64,000 bases of DNA, taken from positions 1,516,627 through 1,580,626 of the forward strand of contig OZ007506.1 of the NCBI GenBank assembly GCA_963931865.1, read 5' to 3'. The position numbers and the translations under genes were made by a program. The notes under the pieces were generated by a model. That model did not search any database and was not told the origin of the DNA. It saw only the letters and a program-made list of their open reading frames with translations. Below are positions 11,222 through 22,804 of the stretch, one piece after another. Numbering within the stretch: position 1 is the first letter of the stretch; each line of letters starts with the position of its first letter. The DNA is from Axinella damicornis (taxonomy: Eukaryota; Porifera; Demospongiae; Axinellida; Axinellidae).

Positions 11222-14200
11222 TGGGGTTGCCATGGCAACTTTAGTGCACAAAGCAAGTGGCCAGACTCACTTTTTGTCTACCTGAGCTAGGTTCTACATC
11301 TTCTGCAGTGTGTGCATGGTCAGGAATACAATGTATGATGTAATGCGCACAGCAGGATGACATGGACATCCACTCTCTGTGTTTGTGGTACTTGGCAATA
11401 ACAATCCATTGCTGTATACCATCATAGATTGTGCAGTAGTGGGACAGCTGCACTGTCTATGATATTACGCAGTGCCTGGGCTATTGAAAACAGCAGAGAT
11501 AAAGCCAAGAAACTCCCGAGATAGAGATACACTTAGCAAATTAACCACATTGACAATGTAACTGTGTGTCATTAGGAGGTCAGGTTGTATAAAATGGCCA
11601 TCAGACAAGCTGGGTCTTGGCCTTAGCGCTGTTGAGGTTCTCTATATGTCAACATGGTGCTGAAAGGGCAAGAGGTTTGCACAAGGCATGTGTTTGCATA
11701 CACCTGGTTTTACCTTCATGCTTGTGCCGGTGTAGCAGCTGCACACCATGATATTGGCATCACTTACTGAACATGACCTAATGTTTGCAGATGGCAAATG
11801 CATAACGCCACACACTGTGAGCAGCAGGTAGTTAATGGAGCAGTCGACCATGTGGTGTCCTCAGCTACTCCTCTAAGTAGTTCCCCAGCTTATCTTCTAG
11901 TAGGTATGAAGTACACCTCAAATCTAAGGTGCAGCCTCGGTGCATATAATATTATGGTAATGAAAGTACAAGTGTTGTTGCCATAGCAACTGATTGTGTT
12001 TCTTTTAGGGGGGAGGGGGTGGTCTGTTGTGCCTCTAAATAGTGACTGGCCTAACTGCTCATACACCACTCCTTGTTGCCACAGCTGAAGAAAGAGAGCA
12101 AATTCGGGTCTTCTATCCAGACCCAAGCTGAGGATGTTGATGACAAGCTGGTATTTAGTACCGCATCAAAAGGCAGCCAACAAGGGCTGTCCACCGAACA
12201 GCAAGATGCAGACTTCTCCTGGGTTGACCGGCTAGGTGTCTGGCCTCGTAGGGTGCTGTAAGTCAACTGAGCATCTTCATAGCATGTTCTTAAACTTGTG
12301 GGTGTAGTTGTTCTGAGGATTCTCTTGCAGCTGTAGCCTCATCCCCATACCGAGCGCCTGGGAATGAGGCTACCCCAGCAGTGCAAGAGCCACAAGTGAC
12401 AATAGCAAAGCTGCTAATGACATAATAAAGCCAGGATGGAGGCGCAGATCTGCAATGGCGTATGTCTACCACAATTCCCTATCTTATGTTGTTTCAGGGG
12501 TTTTGGGCTGTCTCTCATCTCTGGCCTTCTGTACGGGTTTATGTTCTTACCAGCCCAGTTCATGAAACTCTGTGATGACAGTGCACACTCGTGTGATGGT
12601 AAGTTAATTCCATTGAAAAGTGAACACATAATTGTGTGGAAGTCCGTATAGAAATCAGTCCAAATATTCTGTGTCAGTACAGTCCAGCTATGGTTGATGT
12701 GATGACCGTTTGGCAATTAATTGCACAAATGTCTGCATCTGACTGTGATGCCAAGGTTCAGTTATGGTCAAAAGCCAGAAATCTTGACCGATCTGTAGCA
12801 GCCAATTTGCAGCCTACGTCATGCACTCACACTCCAATGCAACTCTAGTAACAAGCATAGCTTCTTCCTCTCCTAATTCTAGGGTGTGTACGTGACAGTC
12901 CATGTGATGCCTGTAAATCTGTTACCAGGCGCTCCTGGATGTTTTTCACAAGTCAAGCTATGATCAAGTTTGATCTGCTCTCTTAGCATCATGCAAAGGC
13001 GTCACTCTGGCCATAAGTCAAACTTCAACGTCATACATGCTCACTATACCCACTTGTAAAATAGGCAGATTTCAAGTCTGCATGTTGCTAGCTATGCTAC
13101 AGGGATTGCCAATGACCAGTGAGGACTAGGAATGAAAATGGCTATAGTGCATAGCTAGGTTAGCCTCGTTCCCAGGTCTGCACCATTTTTGGTTGCATGA
13201 AGAAACTGAAAACGGTGTGGGCCTGGGAACGAGGCCATAGCCAGGTTGGTTCTTCCCTCCAGATGTGGACTACTTGTTCGGCTACTACTGTGGTATCCTG
13301 TTTGTCAGTACCTTCTACTTCGTGGTGTACTCTGCCGCCCGCCGGAACAAACCCATGATCTACCCAAAGCTGATCCTGCCTGGCCTCATCTCGGGGATCA
13401 TGTGGGGCATTGCAATGTGTGAGTGATAGCGAGGAGATCAGTAACCTTGTTCCCATGGCTCCTCCCCAGTATGTGACAAAAACCTGGGGAGGAGCCTGGG
13501 AACAAGGCTAGAGATTAGTACAGTATATATTGCAGCTATGAACTGGGCACTGTTGTCTCTCTGTACACAGTTGGGTGGTTTTGGGCCAATCAGCACCTGT
13601 CGTTAAGTGTCAGTGTCCCCATCGCTACAGCTGTAAGGTTTAAGTTAATGGTATTGTGTGCCTGTGTAATTTACCAGCTATCTATTAAGTCCCACGTTTC
13701 ATCTTGTGACAACTTTCGTTATTGTTGCTTCCGTAGGGTCCAGGCTTTATCAGTTCAGCATGGGGTATATTCATCTTCAAAGAAGTAAAGGTCAGTCTGT
13801 GGTTGGTTAGCCTCATTCCAGTCTTGGGCCTGGGAACGAGCCTAGTGGTTGGTATACTAATGAACCGTTACCAATGTGGTTACCAATGTGCTAACGCTTA
13901 CACATTCACTTGCTAGTCTAGCAAGTGAAAGTGTGTACTATTGGTAGTTCCACTGGTCTCAAGATACAATAATATGCATACGTGGTTGACCATGCCTCGC
14001 GGGAAGCTTTGATACAATTTGGCAGTTGGACAACTTTTTGTTATCATAACCCTGCAGTCTCGTGCCCAGACCGTATTAGGGTTATCGTAACCCTGCAGTC
14101 TCGTGCCCAGACCGTATTAGGGTTATCGTAACCCTGCAGTCTCGTGCCCAGACCGTATTAGGGTTATCATAACCCTGCAGTCTCGTGCCCAGACCGTATT

Positions 14201-14443
14201 AGGGTTGGGAACTGATCATAACCCTGCAGTCTCGTGCCCAGACCGTATTAAGGTTGGGAACTGTTCAGTATCATCCATGGCAAAGTACTGTTCATTGTTT
14301 CCACCTGTAGCAACTCAGTTATGTCCATGTGTATCTACCAACCACAGGGTTGGAAAAACATACTGCTGTATTTTGTGGCGTTTGCTGTGTCACTCTGCGG
14401 GCTGGTGATGGACGGACTGTCAAGGTGTACAGTGAAGTGTTAG
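8602..14443 (+). CDS. TMEM144: TMEM144-like transporter, copy C (complete, 12 exons)
   Basis: Exons: 8602-8716, 8815-8985, 9478-9600, 9830-9929, 10121-10189, 10755-10893, 12085-12257, 12498-12598, 13263-13418, 13571-13632, 13737-13790, 14348-14443. They total 1359 nt (452 aa) in frame. Exons 1-4 and 8-12 match copy B in length base for base; exons 5, 6 and 7 differ. The loop encoded by exon 6 is acidic (SEEEEPLLVDNANSLEG), quite unlike the basic, histidine-containing loop of copy B. That suggests the loop, not the membrane core, is what varies between paralogues. Exon 3 uses an unusual AAG acceptor. Intron 6 is the longest (about 1.2 kb) and holds a fold-back element and a 34-C homopolymer. 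The gene converges on RRM1 with 350 bp between stop codons. Predicted role is membrane transport; substrate unknown. Confidence 0.9.
9176..9223. repeat. Fold-back (TAGTCTCG-type) element
   Basis: A short, nearly perfect hairpin: TAGTCTCGGAACCAGACCC and its inverse, with a CGCG-rich loop, in intron 2 of TMEM144 copy C. Confidence 0.82.
10320..10580. repeat. Degenerate minisatellite (ACTAGGAATGAGGTTATGCC)
   Basis: Imperfect tandem copies of a unit of about 22-33 bases built on GACTAGGAATGAGGTTATGC lie in intron 5 of TMEM144 copy C. Two adjacent units near 10470-10530 are identical. Confidence 0.75.
10979..11040. repeat. Fold-back (TAGCCTCG-type) element
   Basis: A perfect-ended hairpin: TAGCCTCGTTCCCAGGCGCT and its exact inverse around a short loop, in intron 6 of TMEM144 copy C. 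It is the cleanest small example of the family in this window. Confidence 0.88.
11184..11217. repeat. 34-base C homopolymer
   Basis: An uninterrupted C run in intron 6 of TMEM144 copy C. Confidence 0.9.
13161..13237. repeat. Fold-back (TAGCCTCG-type) element
   Basis: TAGCCTCGTTCCCAGGTCTG at one end and an inverted GCCTGGGAACGAGGC at the other, with an unrelated inner arm (CACCATTTTT/AAAACGGTGT). It lies 25 bases before TMEM144 copy C exon 9. Confidence 0.8.
13443..13509. repeat. Fold-back element (ACCTTGTTCCCA variant)
   Basis: A hairpin of CCTTGTTCCCATGGCTCCTC-like and inverted GAGGAGCCTGGGAACAAGG arms, a diverged member of the TAGCCTCG family, just after TMEM144 copy C exon 9. Confidence 0.7.
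14040..14262. repeat. Minisatellite, about 40-bp unit, five copies
   Basis: Five tandem units containing CCCTGCAGTCTCGTGCCCAG followed by ACCGTATTAGG lie in the last intron of TMEM144 copy C. The unit carries the AGTCTCGTGCCCAGAC end seen in the fold-back family, so the array may have grown from one element end. Confidence 0.85.
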
Positions 14444-14793
14444 GGAAACAGTTGAGGAAGCATAGCTTTCTTGGACAACAGGTTTTTATGTGTTTTAACT
14501 GCCATATATTGCCATACAATTTATGCTCTATCTTTTGAACATCAGTGCAGTACACACATTTATAATATTATTTATGCATACATACATTATATTAGTATAC
14601 CACAAAATTGGTGCAAAATGAAGAGAAAAAATTAGAGTTGCTCTGTGTAATGTAATACATTGTCCGCTGTAACAGTGCAGACTGAAGGTGAGATATAACA
14701 TAGTGACCCACATGCTACATGTGTACTAGCTACATACATAACTTAGAATGGGTTCTCTCTTGTGATGACCATGTGTGTACCTGTGCCATCCCG
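14444..14793. other. Convergent 3' spacer between TMEM144 copy C and RRM1
   Basis: 350 bases between two stop codons pointing at each other. It is AT-rich and must hold both 3' UTRs. I see no canonical AATAAA on either strand, so weaker polyadenylation signals are presumably used. Confidence 0.55.
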
Positions 14794-17700
14794 TCATGAG
14801 CTGCACATCACACAGGCCTCCCTGTTTTGAAGTGAGCAAGCGATTGCCTGTTCCTGGTTCTCCTTGTCTTCCTCGCCTTTCATCTGCTGAGGTTTTTGCT
14901 GTTTCTTCCTCGCCTCCATCACTACCTTCTGATCAATGGTGAACTGGATTGCATTAGCTGCCGGACGTGTGCGGAGATAGTACATCCCCGTCTTAAGACC
15001 CTGTTTGGGTGGAGGAAGTGTGGTCACAATAGCACGTACGCCATTTCAGTGTACATATTAGTATTAGCCTGAAGGCACATCTAACGTTCAGCAGAAGTCC
15101 TGGTTTACTCACCTTCTTCCATGCGTAGAAATGCATGCTCGTGAGCTTGCCAAAGTTTGGTTCGGCAATGTGCACGTTGAAGGACTGGCTCTGGTCGATG
15201 AAGGCTCCCCGGTCAGCAGCCATGTCGATGAGGGTACGCTGTGAGATCTCCCACACAGTCTTGTACAGACGCTTTAGGTTGCCTGGGATTTCATCAATGT
15301 GCTGGATGGAGATCACGTGATTGCATTCAGTTAAAGCTGGCACACAGTTTGATCCTACCTGTAAGCTATACATAATTTCAGGTGGTCAACCCCCTTCCTG
15401 GAGGGATACCTCTTGCTAGTGTGTCAGTACCACATCAACAATGTAAGTGTTCACGTCACTCGCGTGCAGTAGCTGCTGTGGTTTTGAAGCATGGAGCCTA
15501 GAGCTACAAGTCTTAGACTGTAGAGGTGAAAAGACATGCTATGCTCTACAGTAGATGGCGCTCATCGATCCTCAGGGTCAGATTCTCGTCACTGGACAGT
15601 CTGGAATGAGCAAGTTTCATTTCGTAGCTTATACTGAACTCCATCCATGGGTGTCTGTATTGCCAGGTAACCTTCTCCACAGTCGTTGCTATCAGTATAA
15701 TGTTTTCTATGTCGATCTATCTTTGCTGCCACAAAGTCAGCACGCTCCAGTTGTGATGTAACAGATAAGTTAATTATAGCAGTGACGTCGACGTACCATG
15801 TACCACGCATCACGTGAAAGCGTACCAGGCTCTCCCCCTCCGTATTTTTCATCGCCGTGCGTGCAGGGGAGAGCTTGGAAACGAGGCTAGCAATTCAGTA
15901 GTTACACGTGGATGGGACGTTGGTGGGTATGTCATCAGTTGCATCATGCAAACATAGTGTGCGCCTCACCTGCACAGATCCGTTGTGTGCAATCAGCTTG
16001 TGCTTCATGGTTTCGTTCCAGAGGCCCAGCTCTGTCAAGTCCTTCAACAGGTGGTGGTTTACAACCTGGAATGAACCGGTCAAGAGGGAAGCATTGGGGT
16101 GGTGAAATGGCCACCAGTATACAGTATTGTGGAAATTTCATTCTCTGTCAGTTACCCACACAGTGTCTTATTGACACTCAAACACATGCGCACATACGTG
16201 CACCAACACCCACCCACCCACACAGGTGTATCGTACCTGAAATTCTCCGGACAGCACTCTCCGGGAATAGATGTTGCTGGTGTAGGGTTCAATCGACTCA
16301 TTGTTCCCCAGGATCTGGGCCGTGGAGGCGGTGGGCATGGGAGCCAGCAGCAGGCTGTTTCGCACTCCGTAGCTGCAGGGGAAGTTACATGAACGAACAG
16401 TAATGGGATACATGACTGTATGCTAATCCAGCCATTTATCATCCGAAATCGAGTATTTGTACTCACTTGGCAATGTCCGCCTTCAGTTGAGTCCAATCCC
16501 AGAGGTCAGAGGGAGTCACTCCCCACATGTCAAACTGCAAGATCTGAGGAAGGCGGTGGGAGTTGGATGTGGGAGGGAATGACAGGGAGGGATGGAAAGA
16601 GGGAGGGAGGGATGGAGAGATGGAGGGAGGAAGAGGACAGGGAGAGAGGGAAAGATGGAGGGACGGAGGAAGGACAGGGAGAGAGGGAAAGGGAGGGGGA
16701 GGGAAGGAAGGAAGGAGAATGAAGGGATTTGAGTCCATAAACAAGTAGCCAGTGTGCTCACCCCCTTGCTAACAGGTGATCCCTTGTAGGTATCATACGG
16801 TCCATCCCTCTTGGCCAGCTCGCAGGATGCGGTGAGGCCGGCGAAGTAGATGGTCTCAAATATCTTCTTGTTCAGGTCCCTGGCCTCGGGGCTCTCAAAT
16901 GGGTACCGCATGAGGATGAAGGTGTCGGCCAGACCTTGCACACCAATACCGATGGGTCTGTGACGCTTGTTTGAATACTCAGCCTAAGAGCAAGTGTGAA
17001 TGAGGGGGAAGGGAATGATGTCATCCATTATAATTGTTCAGTCAGGATTTCCCATCCCAGGTTCTAGACATGGGAAGATCTAGGAGTGTGACAGTACCTC
17101 TGGTACTGGGTAGTGGTTGACATCAATGATCTTGTTCAGGTTACGAGTGACAACCTGTCGAGTTGAAAGGAAAAACATGACAACTGGCCACCTGAAATGC
17201 GCAGACTATACATGTACATACCTTGGTAACATCAAAGAGCCTCTGAAAGTCGTACTTTCCGTCCGGAGTCACAAAGTGATTGAGGGCAAGTGAGGCCAGG
17301 TTGCAGACTGCCACCTGGTATATTTAGATACACAGTTTACAGAACTGCACACTCTCAATTTACAAATACAGCTTGCACTCATGCGGCCAAGCAGGGGTCA
17401 TGGTTAATTCACATACCTCATCCGGGCTGGAGTATTCAACAATCTCTGTGCAGAGGTTGCTACACTTGATGGTGCCCAGATTCTGCAGAGGGAAGACAAC
17501 AAGCAGTGGCTGAAAACGTCTACCACGTTGTGGTCACCCAGCCACTCTACAGCAAGTGCACAAAGCCACCAGGGCAACTACCACTCCCCCTCCTCCCCCA
17601 ATGCTCCACTTATTTTCACTCAGAATCACAAGCCTCAGTTTCAGTACCTGCTGGTTGCTCTTCCTGTTGCAGGCGTCTTTGTACAACATGTACGGAGTGC

Positions 17701-18242
17701 CCGTCTCCGTCTGGGCCTGGAGTACGGCAAACCACAGTTTCTGCGCCTTCACTACCTTCTTGGCCTTCCCATCCTTCTCGTACTGCAAGTAGAGGCGCTC
17801 AAACTCCTCCCCCCAGCAGTCGGCCAGCCCGGGACACTCATTGGGACACATCAGTGACCAGTCCCCATTGGACTCGACACGATGCATGAAGAGGTCCGGC
17901 ACCCAGAGTGCGTAGAACAGATCCCTTGCCCTCTGTACGGAGAAATGCAAGAAGCATTTCACATCAATAGTTGTACTTGCAGGAGCTTACGAGCACTGCG
18001 AAAAGGATTACTGGAGTAGATAGGGGAGCACTGACAACTAACAATAAGGATGTACCTTTTCCTCTGAGCCGTGGTTCTTCCTCAGATCCAGAAAGTCAAA
18101 GATGTCTGGGTGCCAGGGCTCCAGGTAGATGGCAAAGGCCCCAGGGCGCTGTGATATCAAGAATTATACCCGTAACATAAAGTGACTGTAAGCTGTGTAA
18201 GTCACAGCCAGAACCAATGAAAGCTATCAACAGAACCCCCCC

Positions 18243-18273
<31 letters not shown>

Positions 18274-21200
18274 ACACACAACAATGGCATTCACCTTCCC
18301 GTCCAGAGTCTGAGTGTGACCTTCTCATTAGATAATCATACGGTCTACATACTTGATTTAGGTGCAAACACATGTGAAGGCCCCATCTTGTTCCCCCCCT
18401 GGTCCACGTATCTAGCTGTGTTGTTGTACCAACCTTGTTCCCCCCCTGGTCCACGTATCTAGCCGTGTTGTTGTACCAACCTTGTTCCCCCCCCCCCGGT
18501 CCACGTATCTAGCCGTGTTGTTGTACCAACCTTGTTCCCCCCCCTGGTCCACGTATCTAGCCGTGTTGTTGTACCAACCTTGTTCCCCCCCTGGTCCACG
18601 TATCTAGCCGTGTTGTTGTACCAACCTTGTTCCCCCCCTGGTCCACGTATCTAGCCGTGTTGTTGTACCAACCTTGTTCCCCCCCTGGTCCACGTATCTA
18701 GCCGTGTTGTTGTACCAACCTTGTTCCCCCCCCTGGTCCACGTATCTAGCCGTGTTGTTGTACCAACCTTGTTCCCCCCCTGGTCCACGTATCTAGCTGT
18801 GTTGTTGTACCAACCTTGTTCCCCCCCTGGTCCACGTATCTAGCTGTGTTGTTGTACCGACCTTGTTCCCCCCCCGGTCCACGTATCTAGCCGTGTTGTT
18901 GTACCAACCTTGTTCCCCCCCTGGTCCACGTATCTAGCCGTGTTGTTGTACCAACCTCGTTCCCCCCCTGGTCCACGTATCTAGCCGTGTTGTTGTACCG
19001 TTCCCCCCCTGGTCCACGTATCTAGCTGTGTTGTTGTACCGACCTTGTTCCCCCCCTGGTCCACGTATCTAGCCGTGTTGTTGTACCGACCTTGTTCCCC
19101 CCCTGGTCCACGTATCTAGCCGTGTTGTTGTACCAACCTTGTTCCCCCCCTGGTCCACGTATCTAGCTGTGTTGTTGTACCAACCTTGTTCCCCCCCTGG
19201 TCCACGTATCTAGCCGTGTTGTTGTACCGACCTTGTTCCCCCCCTGGTCCACGTATCTAGCCGTGTTGTTGTACCAACCTTGTTCCCCCCCTGGTCCACA
19301 TATCTAGCCGTGTTGTTGCACCAACCTTGTTCCCCCCTTGGTCCACGTATCTAGCCGTGTTGTTGTACCAACCTTGTTCCCCCCCTGGTCCACGTATCTA
19401 GCCGTGTTGTTGTACCAACCTTGTTCCCCCCCTGATCCACGTATCTAGCCGTGTTGTTGTACCAACCTTGTTCCCCCCCTGGTCCATGTATCTAGCCGTG
19501 TTGTTGCACCAACCTTGTTCCCCCCCTGGTCCACGTATCTAGCCGTGTTGTTGTACCAACCTTGTTCCCCCCCTGGTCCACGTATCTAGCCGTGTTGTTG
19601 TACCAACCTTGTTCCCCCCCTGGTCCACGTATCTAGCCGTGTTGTTGTACCAACCTTGTTCCCCCCCTGGTCCACGTATCTAGCCGTGTTGTTGTACCAA
19701 CCTTGTTCCCCCCCTGGTCCACGTATCTAGCCGTGTTGTTGTACACCCTCAGCATTGGAATCAGTCCATTGGAGGTGCCGTTGGTCTGAGCAGAAAATAA
19801 GACACTGTCACAACATCAGTTTGAATCACAGTATAGCTGGACTAGTGACGTGTAAACCACCTTCACACCAGGCTGTACGGTGGAACCTCTCACTGGAAAC
19901 ACCAATTCACCATGTGTATATGGTTCAGGAGTATTTGCTCTAAACTCTTGTAGTTTACTAGAGTATCATGTAGGGAGGGCCTGGGAACAGGGCTAACATA
20001 CTACCTGTGGAGGAACACCTCACCCCTGCAATGTAGCTGCCTGCTGCCCTGATGCAGTGGATAGCCACCCCAATCCCGCCTGCTGACTTTGAAATGTTTG
20101 CACAGGTCTTCAGAGTGTCGTAGATACCCTGGAACATAAAGATCCACACAAAACCTCAAAAAGGTCGTCAGTGCTCTAATAATTGCAATTAGCTCACTGA
20201 TCACTAACCCACCAATCAGAGTCTTACTCCTCTGAACAGTTGCTATGGACTTTGAGTGTAAATGATTAACACCTTGCTTCCCCATGTTTGGCTGCCATTC
20301 AGTCCACCCTCCCAGCACATAGCACCCAGAATACAACTCTACCCAGGTAGGGTTCACTGGACTAACCTCGATGCTGTCATCCTTCATGCAGATCAAGAAG
20401 CAGCTGGACAGCTGGGGACGGCATGTGCCAGCATTGAAGAGGGTTGGGGAGGCATGGGTGAACCAGCGCTCCGACATCAGGTTGTAGGTCTGGTGGGTGT
20501 GAGTAGGCATGCACATGTGTATGAAACAAGGGGGGTAGCATGCATGTGTGTGAGTGAAGGGGTGTGTGAATGGGGGATAGTACAGGTATGTGTGTGTGTG
20601 ATGGGAGGGCATGGAATGTGTACATGTAGTTGCATGCATGGGGAGGAATGAGGAATGAGAATCTGTGCATCTGTACCTCAATGGCAGCATCAATGTCTTC
20701 CTTGTGGATCCCAACAGCCACTCTCATCAGCATATGCTGGGGTCGCTCAGCGACTGGCGGGATAGAGTCAAATGTAGGGAGAAGAAAGAGTGGAATACTG
20801 ATGATGAGGTGAGATTCTACACACACACAGCCTCTATACAGTAGCCCCCACCCTCTCCACATTACCTTTGCCATTGAGCTTGAGCAGATAGGACCTCTCC
20901 AGTGTCTACAGTAGAACAAGCAAGTACACATGTTGCAACACATGCTGACTCTCTCCAATATCGGGGCATTTGACCCCCCCCCCCCATAAAAGCTACCCAA
21001 GAGGTATTATGTATGCAAGGCAACTCATGCCGCCCCCCGCACTTGCCATGTGTCCATTTCATCCCCCCTTGAACAATTTTCTAAATGATAGACTGATCAT
21101 GATTTGGCCTTAAAATGGCCCCACCCTACCAGTCAGCCATGGAATGTCCCAGTGCGCAAAGCCATCCCAACAATGGAGGTGGTCTGAGATACCTCTGCTG

Positions 21201-22491
21201 GGTGGGTGAAGGCACTGGATCTTGCTCTGTGACGGCTAAAATTGAGCCCACACAGCTTGAAGTTGCACAAGGAACTAGGCCGTCACCATATATGGGTCAA
21301 AGTAGACACCCACAACTCTTTACACTGTACAAACAATATTGCCAACACGCACACACACCTTGAATCCAAAGTACTGATAGCTGAAGTCTCTGTCATAGAT
21401 AATGGCAGAGTTGAGGCGCTGAGAAAGGGAGTGAATATCACATTAATTTTTCACCAAACTTGGTGATGAAAGCCCCAGGAGCTACAGACTAGTATACACC
21501 TACATCGGCATGTCGCATTATGATGTCGTAGATCTCCTCTGATATCAGAGGGACAGGTAGCTTCGTCACTGGGTGGATGTAGTGGTACAGATCGTGCACC
21601 ACAGCTGGGAGAAAGATGAGGAGAGTACAGATCATGCACCACAGCTGGGAGAAAGATGAGGAGAGTACAGATCATGCACCACAGCTGGGAGAAAGATGAG
21701 GAGAGTACAGATCATGCACCACAGCTGGGAGAGAGATGAGGAAGTATACGTAGTTAGTTTGGGCTGTCAGATTAGTCATCATTTGTATGACTAAACTTCC
21801 TGTGCGGGAAACACTGGATAACCTCAACACAGTAATTTATAATGGTTAGGGTGTGACAGGGCCAGTATAAATACTGTCCAGCAGCCAGTGGACAACGTAC
21901 AGCTCCTGACAGCACGCCTAAACAGTGGGATTAGAGTGTGCACATGGGCTGTCGTCCACCTAGTATCGTGCCCAGGTATGAGGGTTTGGGAACGAGACGA
22001 CCGTCCACCTTACCACTAAAGAGTTTCTTGGTCTCCTTGTGCAGATTAGAGACGGCAACCCTAGCTGCCAAGATGGCGTAGTCAGGATGCTTTGTGGTCA
22101 TCGAGGCAGCTGTCTCTGCTGCAAGCGTGTCCAGCTCAGAGGTTGTCACACCACCGTACACACCAGAGATCACTTTCATGGTGATCTCTGCCTGTGGGCA
22201 AGATGAAAACAAGCAAACTCACAAAAGAAGGAAGTTTAGTTTCAATAGACACTTACCGGATCTATAAAGTCGCCGTTCAGCCCATAGCAGAGTTTACTGA
22301 TCCTGGAAGTGATTTTGTCGAACATCACCGTCTCCCTTCGTCCATCTGTATTAGAGAACACTAAGCTAAGCACATGAACTTGTCAACGCTAGCGCTGGCG
22401 GCAACCCCCGCCAAAGGAACCGCCTCAGGGTGATAGGTGTTGCTTGGAACTCGGTCTTACCTCTCTTCACTACATACATTTTGGACGCCAT
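14794..22491 (-). CDS. RRM1: Ribonucleoside-diphosphate reductase large subunit (complete, 21 exons)
   Basis: It makes deoxyribonucleotides from ribonucleoside diphosphates, as the class Ia alpha subunit with RRM2. Exons, 5' to 3' on the minus strand: 22461-22491, 22257-22345, 22014-22191, 21504-21604, 21359-21418, 20866-20905, 20677-20753, 20367-20489, 20024-20128, 19702-19785, 18056-18148, 17648-17932, 17417-17482, 17222-17314, 17098-17154, 16762-16983, 16467-16543, 16237-16372, 15970-16065, 15113-15301, 14794-15000. They sum to 2409 nt (802 aa; the human protein is 792). Seen: the N-terminal ATP-cone ([16 protein letters not shown]), PQLSSCFL, the active-site stretch [10 protein letters not shown] with N, C and E, the partner cysteine in [27 protein letters not shown], and the C-terminal redox pair CVMC. 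The gene is divergent from DUSP23 copy 1. Two splice junctions are embedded in tandem repeats. Nothing appears broken. Confidence 0.96.
15799..15889. repeat. Fold-back element remnant
   Basis: GCGTACCAGGCTCTCCCCCT paired with AGGGGAGAGCTTGGAAACGA and ending GAGGCTAG. It is a diverged TAGCCTCG-family member in RRM1 intron 19. Confidence 0.55.
16560..16720. repeat. GGGA-rich polypurine tract (polypyrimidine in the RRM1 sense)
   Basis: About 160 bases of almost only G and A on the plus strand (GGGAGGGA, GGACAGGGAGAGAGGGAAAG repeated). It lies between RRM1 exons 16 and 17 and reads as a long CT-rich tract in the transcript. Confidence 0.85.
18236..18280. repeat. 24-C run followed by a CA microsatellite
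   Basis: Twenty-four C, then about ten CA repeats, in RRM1 intron 10 beside the 47-bp minisatellite. Confidence 0.9.
18385..19745. repeat. 47-bp minisatellite made from the RRM1 exon 10 / intron 10 donor junction, 29 copies
   Basis: There are 29 tandem units of 47 bp (I counted 29 occurrences of the CCACGTATCTAG core, allowing single variants). Read on the minus strand, each unit is the end of RRM1 exon 10, coding [14 protein letters not shown], followed directly by GTTGGTAC, the 5' splice site. The unit at 19702-19745 is the coding one; the other 28 lie in the intron. Variation is limited to a few positions (GTTGGT or GTCGGT donor, seven to nine C, and one unit near 18992 lacking about seven bases). 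Confidence 0.95.
21585..21740. repeat. 40-bp minisatellite spanning the RRM1 exon 4 acceptor, four copies
   Basis: Four tandem units start every 40 bases (ACAGCTGGGA at 21601, 21641, 21681 and 21721). On the RRM1 strand each unit holds a CT-rich tract, CTCCCAG acceptor and the first 20 bases of exon 4 (CTGTGGTGCA...). The unit nearest the exon body is the coding one. Confidence 0.9.
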
Positions 22492-22804
22492 TGTGAACGT
22501 TATGCTGACTGACTGATGGAAATAAACACACGTAAACCGGGATGGCAGCTAGCTGGAGACGGAGCGGGAGCAGGGAGCCTAGCCTATATATACAGCCTGT
22601 GGTCTGGCGCTAAGAATGTTTTGCAGCTGGCGCTCAAATCGTACGCATGCGTAACTTATGGGGATGTTCCCGGGATCCCATACCAAAACCAGATTGAGCA
22701 CAGACGAGCTCCACCCACTTTTGTGACTGGAATTTTGCGAAGTCACGATAATAGGTGGGGTGTTCGTGTACCTCGACCAGTGGCAAACACAAGTGGACTA
22801 AGAA
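22492..22804. promoter_or_regulatory. Shared divergent promoter of RRM1 and DUSP23 copy 1
   Basis: Start codons of two divergent genes are 313 bp apart, so the region must carry both promoters. It contains CCTATATATACAGC (22583-22596) and two GGCGC sites with A/T-rich flanks (TGGCGCTAA at 22605-22613, TGGCGCTCAAA at 22628-22638) that resemble E2F sites. E2F control of RRM1 is known in animals, but these sites are not perfect consensus matches. The layout is seen; regulation is inferred. Confidence 0.5.

Noticed and set aside
16563..16748. Several ORFs over the GGGA tract
   Set aside because: Low-complexity translation of a simple repeat inside an RRM1 intron.
18385..19745. Regular direct repeats that could suggest a CRISPR array
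   Set aside because: The units are contiguous, with no unique spacers, and are copies of an exon-intron junction in a eukaryotic gene.
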